From DATCJY01 sp036562565 (GTDB lineage: Bacteria > Bacteroidota > Bacteroidia > Flavobacteriales_D > Sanyastnellaceae), in contig DATCJY010000018.1 of NCBI GenBank assembly GCA_036562565.1, positions 17,720-81,719 of the forward strand: DNA of 64,000 nt, read 5' to 3'. Made by a program: the position numbers and the translations under genes. The number at the start of each line of letters is the position of its first letter. The first letter of the stretch is position 1. Below the pieces are notes generated by a model. That model saw only the letters and a program-made list of their open reading frames with translations, did no database searches and was not told the origin of the DNA. Of the stretch, positions 8,359 to 16,913 are shown piece by piece.

Positions 8359-9408
8359 ATGACGAAAGAGCAAAAAATCGCAGCATTTAATCCCAATAAT
8401 GCAGGCCTGAAAGACAGCAATATCTACGGCCTCCCCTTCACTGAAGAAGAAGCAGATATCATCTTAATACCGGTTCCATGGGAAGTAACCACCAGTTATG
8501 GTGGCGGTACCAGCGAAGGTCCGGCACATATCCTTGAAGCGAGCTTTCAAGTTGATTTATATCATCAAGAGTTTCCTGAGCTCTGGAAGCGCGGTATTGC
8601 CATGCTTGATATTCCTGAAGACATGTTGATGCGCAGTGCAGCCCTCAAACAAAAGGCTTCACAAATCATTGACATGTGGGAAGACGGTGTGGATGTGCCG
8701 AACAATGCCGAAGCCCAAGAAATTCTCAAGGAGGTGAATGAGGCATCTGCTGCGATGAACAAATGGGTAGAAGAACAAGCCTTGCTCTGGATGCAGAAAG
8801 GCAAACTCGTTGGTCTTGTTGGTGGCGACCACTCTACTCCACTTGGTTTCTTCAAAGCCCAAGCAGCTCAGCACGGTTCATTCGGCATCCTTCACATCGA
8901 TGCGCATAAAGACTTGCGCATAGCTTATGAAGGATTTGAATACTCGCACGCATCCATTATGTACAATGCGATGAAGATGAAAGAAATAAGTGCGCTTGTA
9001 TCCGTTGGTATTCGCGACTTCTGCGAGGAAGAAAAACAAGTGGCAGATACCGATGAGCGCATTCACATACACACCTACGCACAACTCAAGCGTGAGCAGT
9101 TTGAAGGAAAAACATGGAAACAACAGTGCGAAGCCATCATTGAGCAATTGCCTGAGAAGGTTCATATCAGCTTTGATATCGATGGGTTGGATCCTACGCT
9201 ATGTCCAAACACCGGCACACCTGTTCCGGGCGGTCTCTGGTTCGATGAAGCGACTTACTTACTCTCCATGTTGCACCGGAAAGGCAAGAAAGTCATCGGT
9301 TTTGATTTGGTAGAAGTAGCTCCGGGCAGTGATGATTGGAATGGCAATGTGGGAGCACGTATGTTGTTCCACCTCTGCGGAGTATTGGCCCAATCAACAA
9401 AAGCCTAG
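8359..9408 (+). CDS. Agmatinase/arginase-family ureohydrolase
   Basis: A 349-residue member of the ureohydrolase family, which hydrolyses guanidino or formimino groups using two Mn ions. The metal-binding motifs are present: GGDHSTPLG, HIDAHKDLR and SFDIDGLDP, supplying the His and Asp ligands. The family includes agmatinase (agmatine to putrescine and urea), arginase and formimidoylglutamase, and sequence alone does not settle the substrate. The ATG at 8359 (MTKEQKIAAF) is chosen because a promoter box ends 4 bases upstream; the frame extends back to 8314 but that part overlaps the promoter. The stop shares one base with the GTG start of the TauE/SafE gene (TAGTG). Confidence 0.85.
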   Translation: MTKEQKIAAFNPNNAGLKDSNIYGLPFTEEEADIILIPVPWEVTTSYGGGTSEGPAHILEASFQVDLYHQEFPELWKRGIAMLDIPEDMLMRSAALKQKASQIIDMWEDGVDVPNNAEAQEILKEVNEASAAMNKWVEEQALLWMQKGKLVGLVGGDHSTPLGFFKAQAAQHGSFGILHIDAHKDLRIAYEGFEYSHASIMYNAMKMKEISALVSVGIRDFCEEEKQVADTDERIHIHTYAQLKREQFEGKTWKQQCEAIIEQLPEKVHISFDIDGLDPTLCPNTGTPVPGGLWFDEATYLLSMLHRKGKKVIGFDLVEVAPGSDDWNGNVGARMLFHLCGVLAQSTKA

Positions 9409-10148
9409 TGGAGCTCGCTATCTACTGCATATTTTTTTTCCTCGTTGCACTGATATACAGTTCAGCCGGTTTTGGTGGCGGCAGTTCCTACTTGGCATTG
9501 CTCTCGCAATTACCCTATGGGCAATCTTTCATAAGACTGACAGGCCTGAGCTGTAACACCATAGTTACAGCCGTAGGCACCTATAATTTTTATCGCAAAG
9601 GATGGGTTATGATGAGACCATTGCTTGGATTGCTCATGGCCAGTGTGCCATTTTGCATCTGGTCGGCTTCTTGGAGATTGGAGAGTCATGTCTATTTCAT
9701 CACGCTCGGAAGTTGCCTATTGGTAGCGGGAATCCTCATGATGCTACAATCTGCCCCAAGTGAAAGCGCGAATAAACCCATTAAGAATCCATGGTGGCTC
9801 TATATTTTATGTGCAGCAATCGGCCTATTGTCCGGTTTCACGGGCATCGGTGGTGGAGTGTATTTATCGCCCTTGTTGCACTTCATTCGCTGGGGAAGTG
9901 CTAAACACATCGCGGCAACTTGTTCTGCTTTTATTCTCGTCAATTCAATTGCGGGTTTAGTTGGTCAAATTGCTGCAGATAACGTGCAATGGAACATACA
10001 ACAACTTTGGCTTTTACTTTCGGTATTTGCCGGGGGAATGATTGGCTCGCGTTTGAGCAGTAGTATCTTAAGCCAGCGCACTGTGCGACAACTCACCGCT
10101 TGTGTGATTGTGTTTGCGGCTGTTCGAATTTTAATTAAATACTTATGA
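9408..10148 (+). CDS. TauE/SafE-family membrane anion exporter
   Basis: A 246-residue integral membrane protein with about eight hydrophobic segments. Two inverted halves carry the family's glycine-rich motifs: SSAGFGGGSSYLALL near the N-terminus and GFTGIGGGVYLSPLL in the middle. TauE/SafE proteins export sulfite, sulfoacetate or other small organosulfur anions. The start is taken as GTG at 9408, overlapping the upstream TAG by one base. A longer in-frame start exists inside the agmatinase gene but adds a non-hydrophobic stretch. The stop overlaps the moaD ATG by four bases (ATGA), which suggests translational coupling. Being linked to a sulfur-carrier protein gene fits a sulfur-related role, but that is inference. 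Confidence 0.85.
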   Translation: MELAIYCIFFFLVALIYSSAGFGGGSSYLALLSQLPYGQSFIRLTGLSCNTIVTAVGTYNFYRKGWVMMRPLLGLLMASVPFCIWSASWRLESHVYFITLGSCLLVAGILMMLQSAPSESANKPIKNPWWLYILCAAIGLLSGFTGIGGGVYLSPLLHFIRWGSAKHIAATCSAFILVNSIAGLVGQIAADNVQWNIQQLWLLLSVFAGGMIGSRLSSSILSQRTVRQLTACVIVFAAVRILIKYL

Positions 10149-10390
10149 AAATTAAATTGATTGCATTTGGTATAGCCAAAGATGTCTTCGGTGCATCCAC
10201 ACAGTTGGAGGTGAATGATTCCATGACGTTGGCAGAACTCAGTGCTTACCTAAAAGACCATTATTCGGCAAGTAATCAATTGCCCGTTTGCCGTATGGCG
10301 GTCAACCAGGAGATTGTAGAGGACATAAAAACATTTGTATTGAAAGATGGCGATGAAGTAGCCATTCTTCCTCCCGTAAGCGGAGGTTAA
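10145..10390 (+). CDS. moaD: MoaD/ThiS-family sulfur carrier protein
   Basis: An 81-residue ubiquitin-like beta-grasp protein ending in VAILPPVSGG. The C-terminal Gly-Gly is adenylated by MoeB and converted to a thiocarboxylate, which donates sulfur to precursor Z in molybdopterin synthase. The 'DGDEVAILPPVSGG' ending is typical of MoaD rather than ThiS. It overlaps the exporter gene by four bases. No moaE, moeB, moaA or moaC gene is in the window; in most genomes moaD lies next to moaE, so this is either an orphan moaD or a sulfur carrier for another pathway. A bidirectional terminator follows 20 bases downstream. Confidence 0.85.
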   Translation: MKIKLIAFGIAKDVFGASTQLEVNDSMTLAELSAYLKDHYSASNQLPVCRMAVNQEIVEDIKTFVLKDGDEVAILPPVSGG

Positions 10391-10410
10391 CCCAATTAAT
10401 TGTGCCATAA

Positions 10411-10438
10411 AAAAAGCGAGGTAATTACCTCGCTTTTT
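10411..10438. terminator. Bidirectional terminator between moaD and a T9SS protein gene
   Basis: A perfect 28-base palindrome, AAAAAGCGAGGTAA followed by its complement, with A and T runs on either side. It sits between two convergent genes and can work on both strands. Confidence 0.9.
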
Positions 10439-10460
10439 CTTTTCAATGGAATATTAATTG

Positions 10461-11180
10461 TTATTGAAAAATGATTCGAACAGTTTCGTGGGTTACACCA
10501 TTGTCCTCAATGCTGCAGAAATAAACTCCTGAAGTGAATTCGGAACCACCAACGTAAACCACGCCTTGCTGATTCTTCAATCCTATTTCTTTCACTTTCG
10601 CTCCAAGAGCGTTGTAGATAACCATTTTGCCGTTTGACGGTGCTTGGTTGAAACGATAGCTCACCGTTCCAAGGTTTTCAATCGGGTTTGGGAAAACCTC
10701 TATCTCACCACCTACAGCAGGTACATCGTTCACACCCACTTCAACATCCACCGCATAAGTTACCGTGTGACAAACAGTCGGAACTTGGTTATCCACTTCA
10801 TAGAAGCAATAGCGGTATGTGGCAGCTCCCGGATGGCCGTGGTGACGATATTTGGCTTTGAAAGAATTGTTCACTTCACCCGGCTCCATATATACCTGCT
10901 CACTCGAAGCATTGTAGTTACCGGTGCTCCATGCAATGCAAAGAAGTCCCCAGCAGAAATTACCATCAGCACCTTCCACTTCCTCAATGGCCAAGCGAGA
11001 AGCACTCACAAGGACAGGAAAGTCAGATGAGTTAATCACCTCCCAAGCCGCATCCACTTCCTCATCTATAATGGAGGATGTGCCGTAATAAACATAACTC
11101 TGACCGGACAATTCAAGTTGGGCTGATGCCATGAGTCCGAGAAATAAGGAAGGGATTATTGTAAAAATGATTTTTTTCAT
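10461..11180 (-). CDS. T9SS type A sorting-domain protein, secreted, unknown function
   Basis: A 239-residue exported protein. Signal peptide MKKIIFTIIPSLFLGLMASAQ. The central 130 residues have no family I recognise; they contain several Cys (FCWGLLCIAW, YRYCFYE, PTVCHTV) that could form disulfides. The C-terminal 75 residues are a classic type A T9SS sorting domain: VFPNPIENLG, then YNALGAKVKE, then SGVYFCSIEDNG. The protein should therefore cross the outer membrane by T9SS and be released or attached to the surface. A TACTTTTG promoter box lies upstream. Convergent with moaD and divergent from the T9SS thioredoxin gene. Confidence 0.9.
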   Translation of the reverse strand: MKKIIFTIIPSLFLGLMASAQLELSGQSYVYYGTSSIIDEEVDAAWEVINSSDFPVLVSASRLAIEEVEGADGNFCWGLLCIAWSTGNYNASSEQVYMEPGEVNNSFKAKYRHHGHPGAATYRYCFYEVDNQVPTVCHTVTYAVDVEVGVNDVPAVGGEIEVFPNPIENLGTVSYRFNQAPSNGKMVIYNALGAKVKEIGLKNQQGVVYVGGSEFTSGVYFCSIEDNGVTHETVRIIFQ

Positions 11181-11202
11181 AGTACATTTAAAATTTCACT
11201 TC

Positions 11203-11210
11203 CAAAAGTA
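11203..11210 (-). promoter_or_regulatory. Promoter box TACTTTTG of the 10461-11180 gene
   Basis: On the minus strand TACTTTTG matches the Bacteroidota -7 consensus TAnnTTTG and lies 22 bases upstream of the ATG. No clear TTG -33 element was seen. Confidence 0.45.
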
Positions 11211-11352
11211 AACAGATAATCATCACCGTGTATATCCATAATCCGCTTTTACACATGCATCCCCAATTTTAGCTTTACAATCAAAAACTTCATTTCAGTT
11301 TTTTCTCCTTTCATATTGTGCTTAACATTGTCACACAAAACTTGCTAATACG

Positions 11353-12870
11353 ATGAAAAAATTTCTACTAACAATCACTTGCTCCTTTGCGCTTCTTACT
11401 GGTCAAGCTCAATTGCCTGCAAACTCAATTTGTCCGGATTTCACCGGAACAGATTTGGAAGGTAACACTTGGAACCTTTACGAATTATTGGATTCGGGTA
11501 AAACCGTTATCATCGAAGTATCTGCTGCATGGTGTGCACCATGTTGGAACTACCACCAATCAAACATTTTAAAGAACTTCTACAATCAGTATGGTCCTGA
11601 AGGAACCAACGAAGCAATGGTTCTTTTCATTGAAGGTGAGCCTTCCAACACTTCCACCCAGCTGTATGCAGCCGCTAACACCGGATTGTATGCTACGCAC
11701 TCACAAGGTAACTGGGTTGCAGGTACACCATTCCCTATTATTGACAATGCATCCATTGCCAATCTACTTGACATTTCCACTTACCCAACCTTCTTCATGG
11801 TGTGTCCTGACCGCGTAATCACATACGCTGATGGTTACTATGTACAAGGTGGTCAAATCCATCCGAACCTGAACGACTGGGCTACTATGATGAACCATGC
11901 AGATTGCTCTGCTGCCACCGCTGAAGTTGACCCACGTTTCATCGATGTTACCAGTTTGGATGCTGAATGTAGCGAGCCTACTGCGGGTGTAAAAATCTTC
12001 ATGCAAAACAAGGGTACTACTCCACTTACTGAAGCCACTATCACCATCACCGGTGCCGGTGATCCTATCGTTTATGATTGGACTGGTAACCTTGAGACTT
12101 ACGAAACAACCACCATCGTTATCAACGGTATCGACACCGATGGCAACACCCTTAACGTAACAGTGGAAGTAACATCAGAAGACGAAGTACCTAGCAACAG
12201 TTCAGTAGAAGTAAGTGTTAACTCAACCATTCAAGAATCCACCACTCACATCCGCGTGGTATTCGTAAATGACCCATGGCCGGGTGAAAACCGCTGGAAA
12301 ATCCGTGACAGCAACGGAACTGTTATAGCATCCAGCCCATCATTCCCTGCCGAGGTCAACTCTGCTTCAACCAATACTTATGATTATTGGGTTCCTTCTC
12401 AAGGTTGTTATACATTCGAATTCGAAGATGATTATGGTGACGGATTGGCAGGTGCTCAATACGGTGCATGGAACGGTAGCTTGAAAGTGTACAGCGTGAA
12501 CGAAACCGGCAACCAATCACCGCTGTTCATCTACAACGGCAACTATGCTCTTGACTTCGTGAAATTTGCATTCGAGGCCAACACAACCGTTGGTACCGAT
12601 GAAATCGAAACCGGCACCACTGCCTTGAATGTATATCCGAACCCTACATCAGGTATCGTGAACTTGAACTACTCATTGGATCGCACTGTGGATGTATTGG
12701 TAGATGTTATCGATGCCGTAGGTGTGCGCGTGATGTCTGAAAGAATAGGCTCACAAGCAGCAGGTACCTACACCACTCCAATTGACTTGTCATCATTGGC
12801 AGCGGGTATCTACATGGTAAACTTGAACGCTGACGGTGTTACAAGCTCTGTTCGCGTAATTGTGAAATAA
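11353..12870 (+). CDS. Secreted thioredoxin-fold protein with T9SS type A sorting domain
   Basis: A 505-residue exported protein. Signal peptide MKKFLLTITCSFALLTGQAQ. Residues about 25-190 are a TlpA-like thioredoxin fold with the redox motif WCAPCW near residue 57. The middle region (about 195-410) has two beta-rich stretches; the second includes a DDYGDGL-type segment seen in many Bacteroidota exported proteins. The C-terminal 80 residues are a T9SS type A sorting domain (NVYPNPTSGIVNLNY, then AAGIYMVNLNADG). It is predicted to carry a thiol-disulfide activity to the cell surface or medium. A further TlpA gene and an Omp28 gene follow, so three CxxC proteins sit together. Confidence 0.9.
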   Translation: MKKFLLTITCSFALLTGQAQLPANSICPDFTGTDLEGNTWNLYELLDSGKTVIIEVSAAWCAPCWNYHQSNILKNFYNQYGPEGTNEAMVLFIEGEPSNTSTQLYAAANTGLYATHSQGNWVAGTPFPIIDNASIANLLDISTYPTFFMVCPDRVITYADGYYVQGGQIHPNLNDWATMMNHADCSAATAEVDPRFIDVTSLDAECSEPTAGVKIFMQNKGTTPLTEATITITGAGDPIVYDWTGNLETYETTTIVINGIDTDGNTLNVTVEVTSEDEVPSNSSVEVSVNSTIQESTTHIRVVFVNDPWPGENRWKIRDSNGTVIASSPSFPAEVNSASTNTYDYWVPSQGCYTFEFEDDYGDGLAGAQYGAWNGSLKVYSVNETGNQSPLFIYNGNYALDFVKFAFEANTTVGTDEIETGTTALNVYPNPTSGIVNLNYSLDRTVDVLVDVIDAVGVRVMSERIGSQAAGTYTTPIDLSSLAAGIYMVNLNADGVTSSVRVIVK

Positions 12871-12892
12871 TTTTGAATAAGCAATAATTTTG

Positions 12893-12947
12893 ACATCAGC
12901 AGTTGTGGTACGATTATGGTATTCCGGCTGCTGATGTTTCTTTTATT
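12893..12947 (+). terminator. Probable terminator after the T9SS thioredoxin gene
   Basis: ACATCAGCAG at 12893-12902 pairs perfectly with CTGCTGATGT at 12928-12937 across a 25-base loop, and TTCTTTTATT follows. The long loop makes it weaker than the other terminators here; part of the hairpin is in the leader of the next gene, so attenuation is also possible. Confidence 0.55.
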
Positions 12948-12959
12948 ACCATCCATAAA

Positions 12960-13451
12960 ATGAAAAAAATTCTCTTCCTTCTGGCAACATTGCCTTTGTT
13001 CTGTTCGTTTAATACGATGCCCACTGCAGCCATTCCCAGTGTGCAGCTCAAAGACCTCAATGGTAACACCGTGGATACCGGCAAACTCAGCAATGATGGG
13101 AAACCCATTTTGATATGCTTTTGGGCTACCTGGTGCAGTCCTTGCAAAAAGGAATTGAACACCTATGCCGAGCTTTATGACGACTGGAAAGAAGAGACCG
13201 GAGTGAAGATAGTGGCCGTCACCATCGATGACCAGCGCACGGTGAACAGTGTGAAGCCTTATATCAATTCCGTTTCGTGGGATTATGAAATCCTGCTCGA
13301 TGTGAACAAGCAGTTCGCACAGGCGATGGGCGTAAACAACCCTCCTCACACCTTCCTCCTCGATGGCAACGGCAACATCGTTTGGCAACACTCCGGTTAT
13401 CAGCCCGGTGATGAAGACGAGGTCTATGAACAATTGAAGAAATTCAAATAA
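12960..13451 (+). CDS. TlpA-family thiol-disulfide oxidoreductase, periplasmic
   Basis: A 163-residue protein with a signal peptide (MKKILFLLATLPLFCSF) and one TlpA/ResA-like thioredoxin domain. The active-site motif is WCSPCKKE at about residue 57, preceded by the strand ILICFWAT. The cis-proline region is NPPHTFLLDGNG. Such proteins reduce disulfides in exported or cytochrome-maturation substrates. Start ATG 12960 is chosen because the signal peptide begins there; the frame runs back to 12903 with no such signal. It follows a T9SS-exported thioredoxin and precedes a DUF6029 barrel and an Omp28 lipoprotein. Confidence 0.88.
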   Translation: MKKILFLLATLPLFCSFNTMPTAAIPSVQLKDLNGNTVDTGKLSNDGKPILICFWATWCSPCKKELNTYAELYDDWKEETGVKIVAVTIDDQRTVNSVKPYINSVSWDYEILLDVNKQFAQAMGVNNPPHTFLLDGNGNIVWQHSGYQPGDEDEVYEQLKKFK

Positions 13452-13461
13452 TGCCTGATAA

Positions 13462-13497
13462 AAAGCGCTTGGAATATTCCAAGCGCTTTCTTTTTTT
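13462..13497 (+). terminator. Intrinsic terminator after tlpA
   Basis: The stem AAAGCGCTTGGAAT and its complement form a perfect 28-base palindrome at 13462-13489, followed by C and seven T residues. It lies 10 bases after the tlpA stop. Confidence 0.9.
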
Positions 13498-13545
13498 AGC
13501 CAACCGATTTTTTTTACACTCCAAAATATTTTATCCAACCAAAGG

Positions 13546-15231
13546 ATGCGCGTATCTCTATTTGCTTTGCTCCTACTGTTCGCAGTACGAGGTCTCTCTC
13601 AGGATTACAACGGCTCAAACGAAAAGCAAGAACCCAAAGGAACGCTTACCGGCAATTTTATGGTCCTCTTTCAGCAATACAACGAGGATTCATTGATTGG
13701 TGCCCAAGTGCCCAATGCCAAAGCAGCCCTCAACTCATTTGGGAATTTCACTTATACCTACGGAAAATTCTCAGCGGGCGTGCGTTTTGAATCTTATCAG
13801 AATGCGATATTGGGCTATCCGAGCCGCTTCAAAGGTTCAGGCATTGGTCATCGCTACGCTCGTTATAACGATGATTTCATTGACATTACGGTTGGTAACT
13901 TCTATGAACAATTTGGCACCGGTATGGCCGTGCGCACTTACTGGGAACCCAACCTCGGCATCGACAATGCGCTGGATGGTGCCCGCATCATTTTGCGACC
14001 TTATAAAGGAATTACCCTGAAAGGGATTTACGGTTTGCAACGCCTCGACTTTGACAGCCGAATCATCAACGGCTCAGGACTGGTGCGCGGAGCAGATGGC
14101 GAAGTAGTGGTGAATGATATACATGAAAAGCTCAACGAATTTCCTGTGAAGCTCACCTTGGGAGGAAGTTTTGTGAGCAAATACCAACCCGGCACTACCA
14201 TTGAAAAAGATAGCCTCACCTTGATATTGCCCAACAACGTATCACTTGTTGCAGGCCGCGTTGGGCTCATGTACAAGAACCTTCAGCTGAGTGCCGAGAT
14301 GGTTCAAAAAATCAATGACCCCAATGCCGACAATCAATACATCTATAAGAAAGGAACCGGTATCTTCCTCAACGCTACTTACAGCCAAAAAGGTTTCGGT
14401 ACGAGCATCAACGCCAAGTTCATTGATAACATGGCTTTCCGCTCTGAAAGAGAAGCATTGTTGTTTGATGTACCCATCAACTATATCCCATCCATCACAC
14501 GCCAGCACACGTACAACCTCGCAGCTACGCTTTATCCTTATGCCACAGTGCTCAATGGCGAGAGCGGCATCAGCGGTGAAGTCTTCTACAACTTCAAAAA
14601 AGGCAGCCCCTTGGGAGGCAAATACGGAACTTATGTAGCGCTGAATGTGGCTGCCGTAAACTCAATGGATACTACAAGCTACACCGGCCAAGAAGCGCTT
14701 ATTCACGGCTATAAGACCAATTCACCCTTCTTCGGAGATGAGAAATATGTACGCGACATCAACCTAGAAGTGCGCAAGAAGCTCACCAGCTCTTTCAGTC
14801 TTGTTTATGCCCACTACTACTTTGAGTTCAATACGCTCACCACACCGGTGACAAATGATTACAAAGGCATGGTGTATGCGAACATTGATGTAGTGGATTT
14901 GCAATACAAAATAAAACCCAAGCACTTCATCCGTGTAGAATTGCAATCGCTTGTTACCGAACAGGACAAAGGCAACTGGGCTACAGGTTTGGTTGAATAC
15001 ACCTTCTCACCCCACTGGACAGTGGCGGTGATGGACCAATACAACTACGGCAATGAAGATGCATCAAAACGCATCCATTACCTTTATGGCACTGTAGGCT
15101 ATAACAAAGGAGGAACGCGCGTTGCTCTGGGGTATGGTAAGAGACGTGCCGGTATCTTCTGTATTGGCGGAGTGTGCAGAGCGGTGCCTGCATCCAATGG
15201 TCTTGAGTTAAGTATTACAAGCAGTTTTTAA
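13546..15231 (+). CDS. DUF6029-family outer-membrane beta-barrel protein
   Basis: A 561-residue protein with a signal peptide (MRVSLFALLLLFAVRGLSQ) and then many alternating hydrophobic and polar strands rich in Tyr, Gly and Phe, as expected of an outer-membrane beta-barrel. The N-terminal part (GNFMVLFQQYNEDS, then FTYTYGKFSAGVRFESY) and the end (FCIGGVCRAVPASNG, then LSITSSF) match DUF6029 proteins of Bacteroidota, as far as I recall that family. The CIGGVC pair near the C-terminus could be redox active or form a disulfide. The Omp28 lipoprotein gene starts 4 bases after its stop, so the two are probably one operon. Function of the family unknown. Confidence 0.8.
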   Translation: MRVSLFALLLLFAVRGLSQDYNGSNEKQEPKGTLTGNFMVLFQQYNEDSLIGAQVPNAKAALNSFGNFTYTYGKFSAGVRFESYQNAILGYPSRFKGSGIGHRYARYNDDFIDITVGNFYEQFGTGMAVRTYWEPNLGIDNALDGARIILRPYKGITLKGIYGLQRLDFDSRIINGSGLVRGADGEVVVNDIHEKLNEFPVKLTLGGSFVSKYQPGTTIEKDSLTLILPNNVSLVAGRVGLMYKNLQLSAEMVQKINDPNADNQYIYKKGTGIFLNATYSQKGFGTSINAKFIDNMAFRSEREALLFDVPINYIPSITRQHTYNLAATLYPYATVLNGESGISGEVFYNFKKGSPLGGKYGTYVALNVAAVNSMDTTSYTGQEALIHGYKTNSPFFGDEKYVRDINLEVRKKLTSSFSLVYAHYYFEFNTLTTPVTNDYKGMVYANIDVVDLQYKIKPKHFIRVELQSLVTEQDKGNWATGLVEYTFSPHWTVAVMDQYNYGNEDASKRIHYLYGTVGYNKGGTRVALGYGKRRAGIFCIGGVCRAVPASNGLELSITSSF

Positions 15232-15235
15232 TGAC

Positions 15236-16102
15236 ATGAAAAAGCATCTATCCTCTATTCTCCTCATCCTTGTTGCAATGCTATGGGTAGCGTGCGATAA
15301 GATTGATGACCCCGTTTACAAATTCACGGGCGATTACAGAAGCGACCTGTATGGAGAACCACCGGTGTTTCCGATTGTACAAACACCCGTGCAAAATGTC
15401 TTGCTTGAAGATTTCACCGGGCATGACTGCGGTAACTGCCCTACTGCGCATCAGATTGCCTATGGCATCTTGGACAACAACCCGGAGCGTGTGGCGATGG
15501 TGGCCATTCATGCCGGTACTTTGGCACAACCCTATCCTCCCCATTATCCGGCCAACTGGACTACTCCTGAAGGCTCTTTTTACCTGCTGACACAAGTAGG
15601 CGTGGATGAAATGCCCAAAGGACGCATCAACCGCATACCGAGTGCACAAACCGTGCTCTCACCGGGTCTGTGGGTGGTGAGAACCAACCAAGCCCTCGCT
15701 GAAACGCCTACCTTGCACCTGCAGCTTGAGACGATTTACAGCGAAGAAAACCAACACCTGAGCGTGCACGTGAACCACCAATGGTTTGATGCGCACAGCG
15801 GTGATTATCGCTTGGTGATAATGGTAACGGAGAACAAAATCATTGCACCGCAACTCTGGTATAACCACGATCCCGAACATGTGGAGGAATATGAGCACAA
15901 CCACATGTTGCGCACTACCTTCACCGGAGCCACAGGCCGCGTGGTGGCGAGCAACCCGACAGCAGGGACCAACATCACCAACAGCTATACCATCAACTGG
16001 AACCCGAACTGGAAGGTGGAGAACTGTGAGGTAATTGCCTTTATTACCGAAGGTGACAACGGCCGCATCCTCAACAGCACACACAAGAAAATCATCGAGT
16101 AA
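15236..16102 (+). CDS. Omp28-related outer-membrane lipoprotein
   Basis: A 288-residue lipoprotein. The signal ends with the lipobox W-V-A-C (MKKHLSSILLILVAMLWVAC), so Cys20 should be lipidated. The mature protein has the Omp28 pattern: VLLEDFTGHDCGNCPTAH near residue 60 is a thioredoxin-like strand with a CxxC motif. The C-terminal half is a beta-sandwich-like region ending with ITEGDNGRILNST. Omp28 proteins of Porphyromonas are surface-exposed with proposed adhesin roles; the CxxC motif suggests a redox or disulfide function. It closes the exported block 11353-16102. Confidence 0.85.
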   Translation: MKKHLSSILLILVAMLWVACDKIDDPVYKFTGDYRSDLYGEPPVFPIVQTPVQNVLLEDFTGHDCGNCPTAHQIAYGILDNNPERVAMVAIHAGTLAQPYPPHYPANWTTPEGSFYLLTQVGVDEMPKGRINRIPSAQTVLSPGLWVVRTNQALAETPTLHLQLETIYSEENQHLSVHVNHQWFDAHSGDYRLVIMVTENKIIAPQLWYNHDPEHVEEYEHNHMLRTTFTGATGRVVASNPTAGTNITNSYTINWNPNWKVENCEVIAFITEGDNGRILNSTHKKIIE

Positions 16103-16115
16103 AAGGAAGGGGCGC

Positions 16116-16739
16116 CTACTTCGACTGCTTCTTCCACTCCATCATCACATTATTCAAGAAATTAAGCAGGTCCTCGCGACCTGTTTTTTTTTCGGCTGAT
16201 GTGAGGAAGTAATTGGGCATATCGGAAAAATACTCCAACAAAGCGTTGCAGAATGCGCTCACATTGCGCTCAATGGCTTTGGGTTTTTCCTTATCGGCTT
16301 TGGTGAAGACAATGGCAAAGGGCAACCCCAGTTCTCCTAAGCGCACACAAAACTCGATATCGATTTTTTGTGGTTCATGGCGCACATCCACCAGCACCAT
16401 GGTACAAAGCAGGTTCTCGCGCTTGCTCAGGTATTCCTCTGTCATCTTCTCCCATTTGCCACGCTCGGTCTTGGCAATTTTGGCATAGCCATAGCCAGGC
16501 AAATCCACCAGATACCAAGGCCTCTTCTCTTCAGCGTTGATGATAAAATGGTTGATGAGGCGCGTTTTGCCGGGCGTAGCAGAAGTCTTTGCCATGTTCT
16601 TCTTATTCACGAGCATGTTTATCAAACTGCTTTTGCCCACATTACTTCTTCCTATGAAGGCAAACTCCGGCTTGTCCGGTGCCGGGCACTGTGACAAGAG
16701 CGAAGAAGACTTGAAAAACTCAGCAGATTTTATTTGCAT
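16116..16739 (-). CDS. engB: Ribosome biogenesis GTPase EngB (YihA/YsxC)
   Basis: A 207-residue GTPase of the TrmE-Era-EngA-YihA family. G1 is GRSNVGKSS at residues 30-38, G3 is DLPGYGYAK, and G4 is TKADK. It acts in large ribosomal subunit assembly and is usually essential. The length matches the family. It lies convergent to the Omp28 gene with 13 bases between stops, and its 5' end faces ettA, which is on the same strand, across about 170 bases including the ettA terminator. Confidence 0.95.
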   Translation of the reverse strand: MQIKSAEFFKSSSLLSQCPAPDKPEFAFIGRSNVGKSSLINMLVNKKNMAKTSATPGKTRLINHFIINAEEKRPWYLVDLPGYGYAKIAKTERGKWEKMTEEYLSKRENLLCTMVLVDVRHEPQKIDIEFCVRLGELGLPFAIVFTKADKEKPKAIERNVSAFCNALLEYFSDMPNYFLTSAEKKTGREDLLNFLNNVMMEWKKQSK

Positions 16740-16861
16740 GTAACTCTAAGAATAATGTTGTTAGACAAATTGCGTAAACACCTCGGCATTTTCGGAATGT
16801 TGGCGCAATATAGCTTCATTGCGCCCAGCCTTTTGTGAGGCCTTCATCCATCCATAAACAA

Positions 16862-16893
16862 AAACCCTTTATCTCACTTGAAATAAAGGGTTT
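16862..16893 (-). terminator. Terminator of ettA
   Basis: AAACCCTTTAT at 16862-16872 pairs with ATAAAGGGTTT at 16883-16893. Read on the minus strand, the stem is followed by TTGTTT. It lies 21 bases after the ettA stop. Confidence 0.8.
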
Positions 16894-16913
16894 CTGCCGA
16901 ATGTTAGGATATC

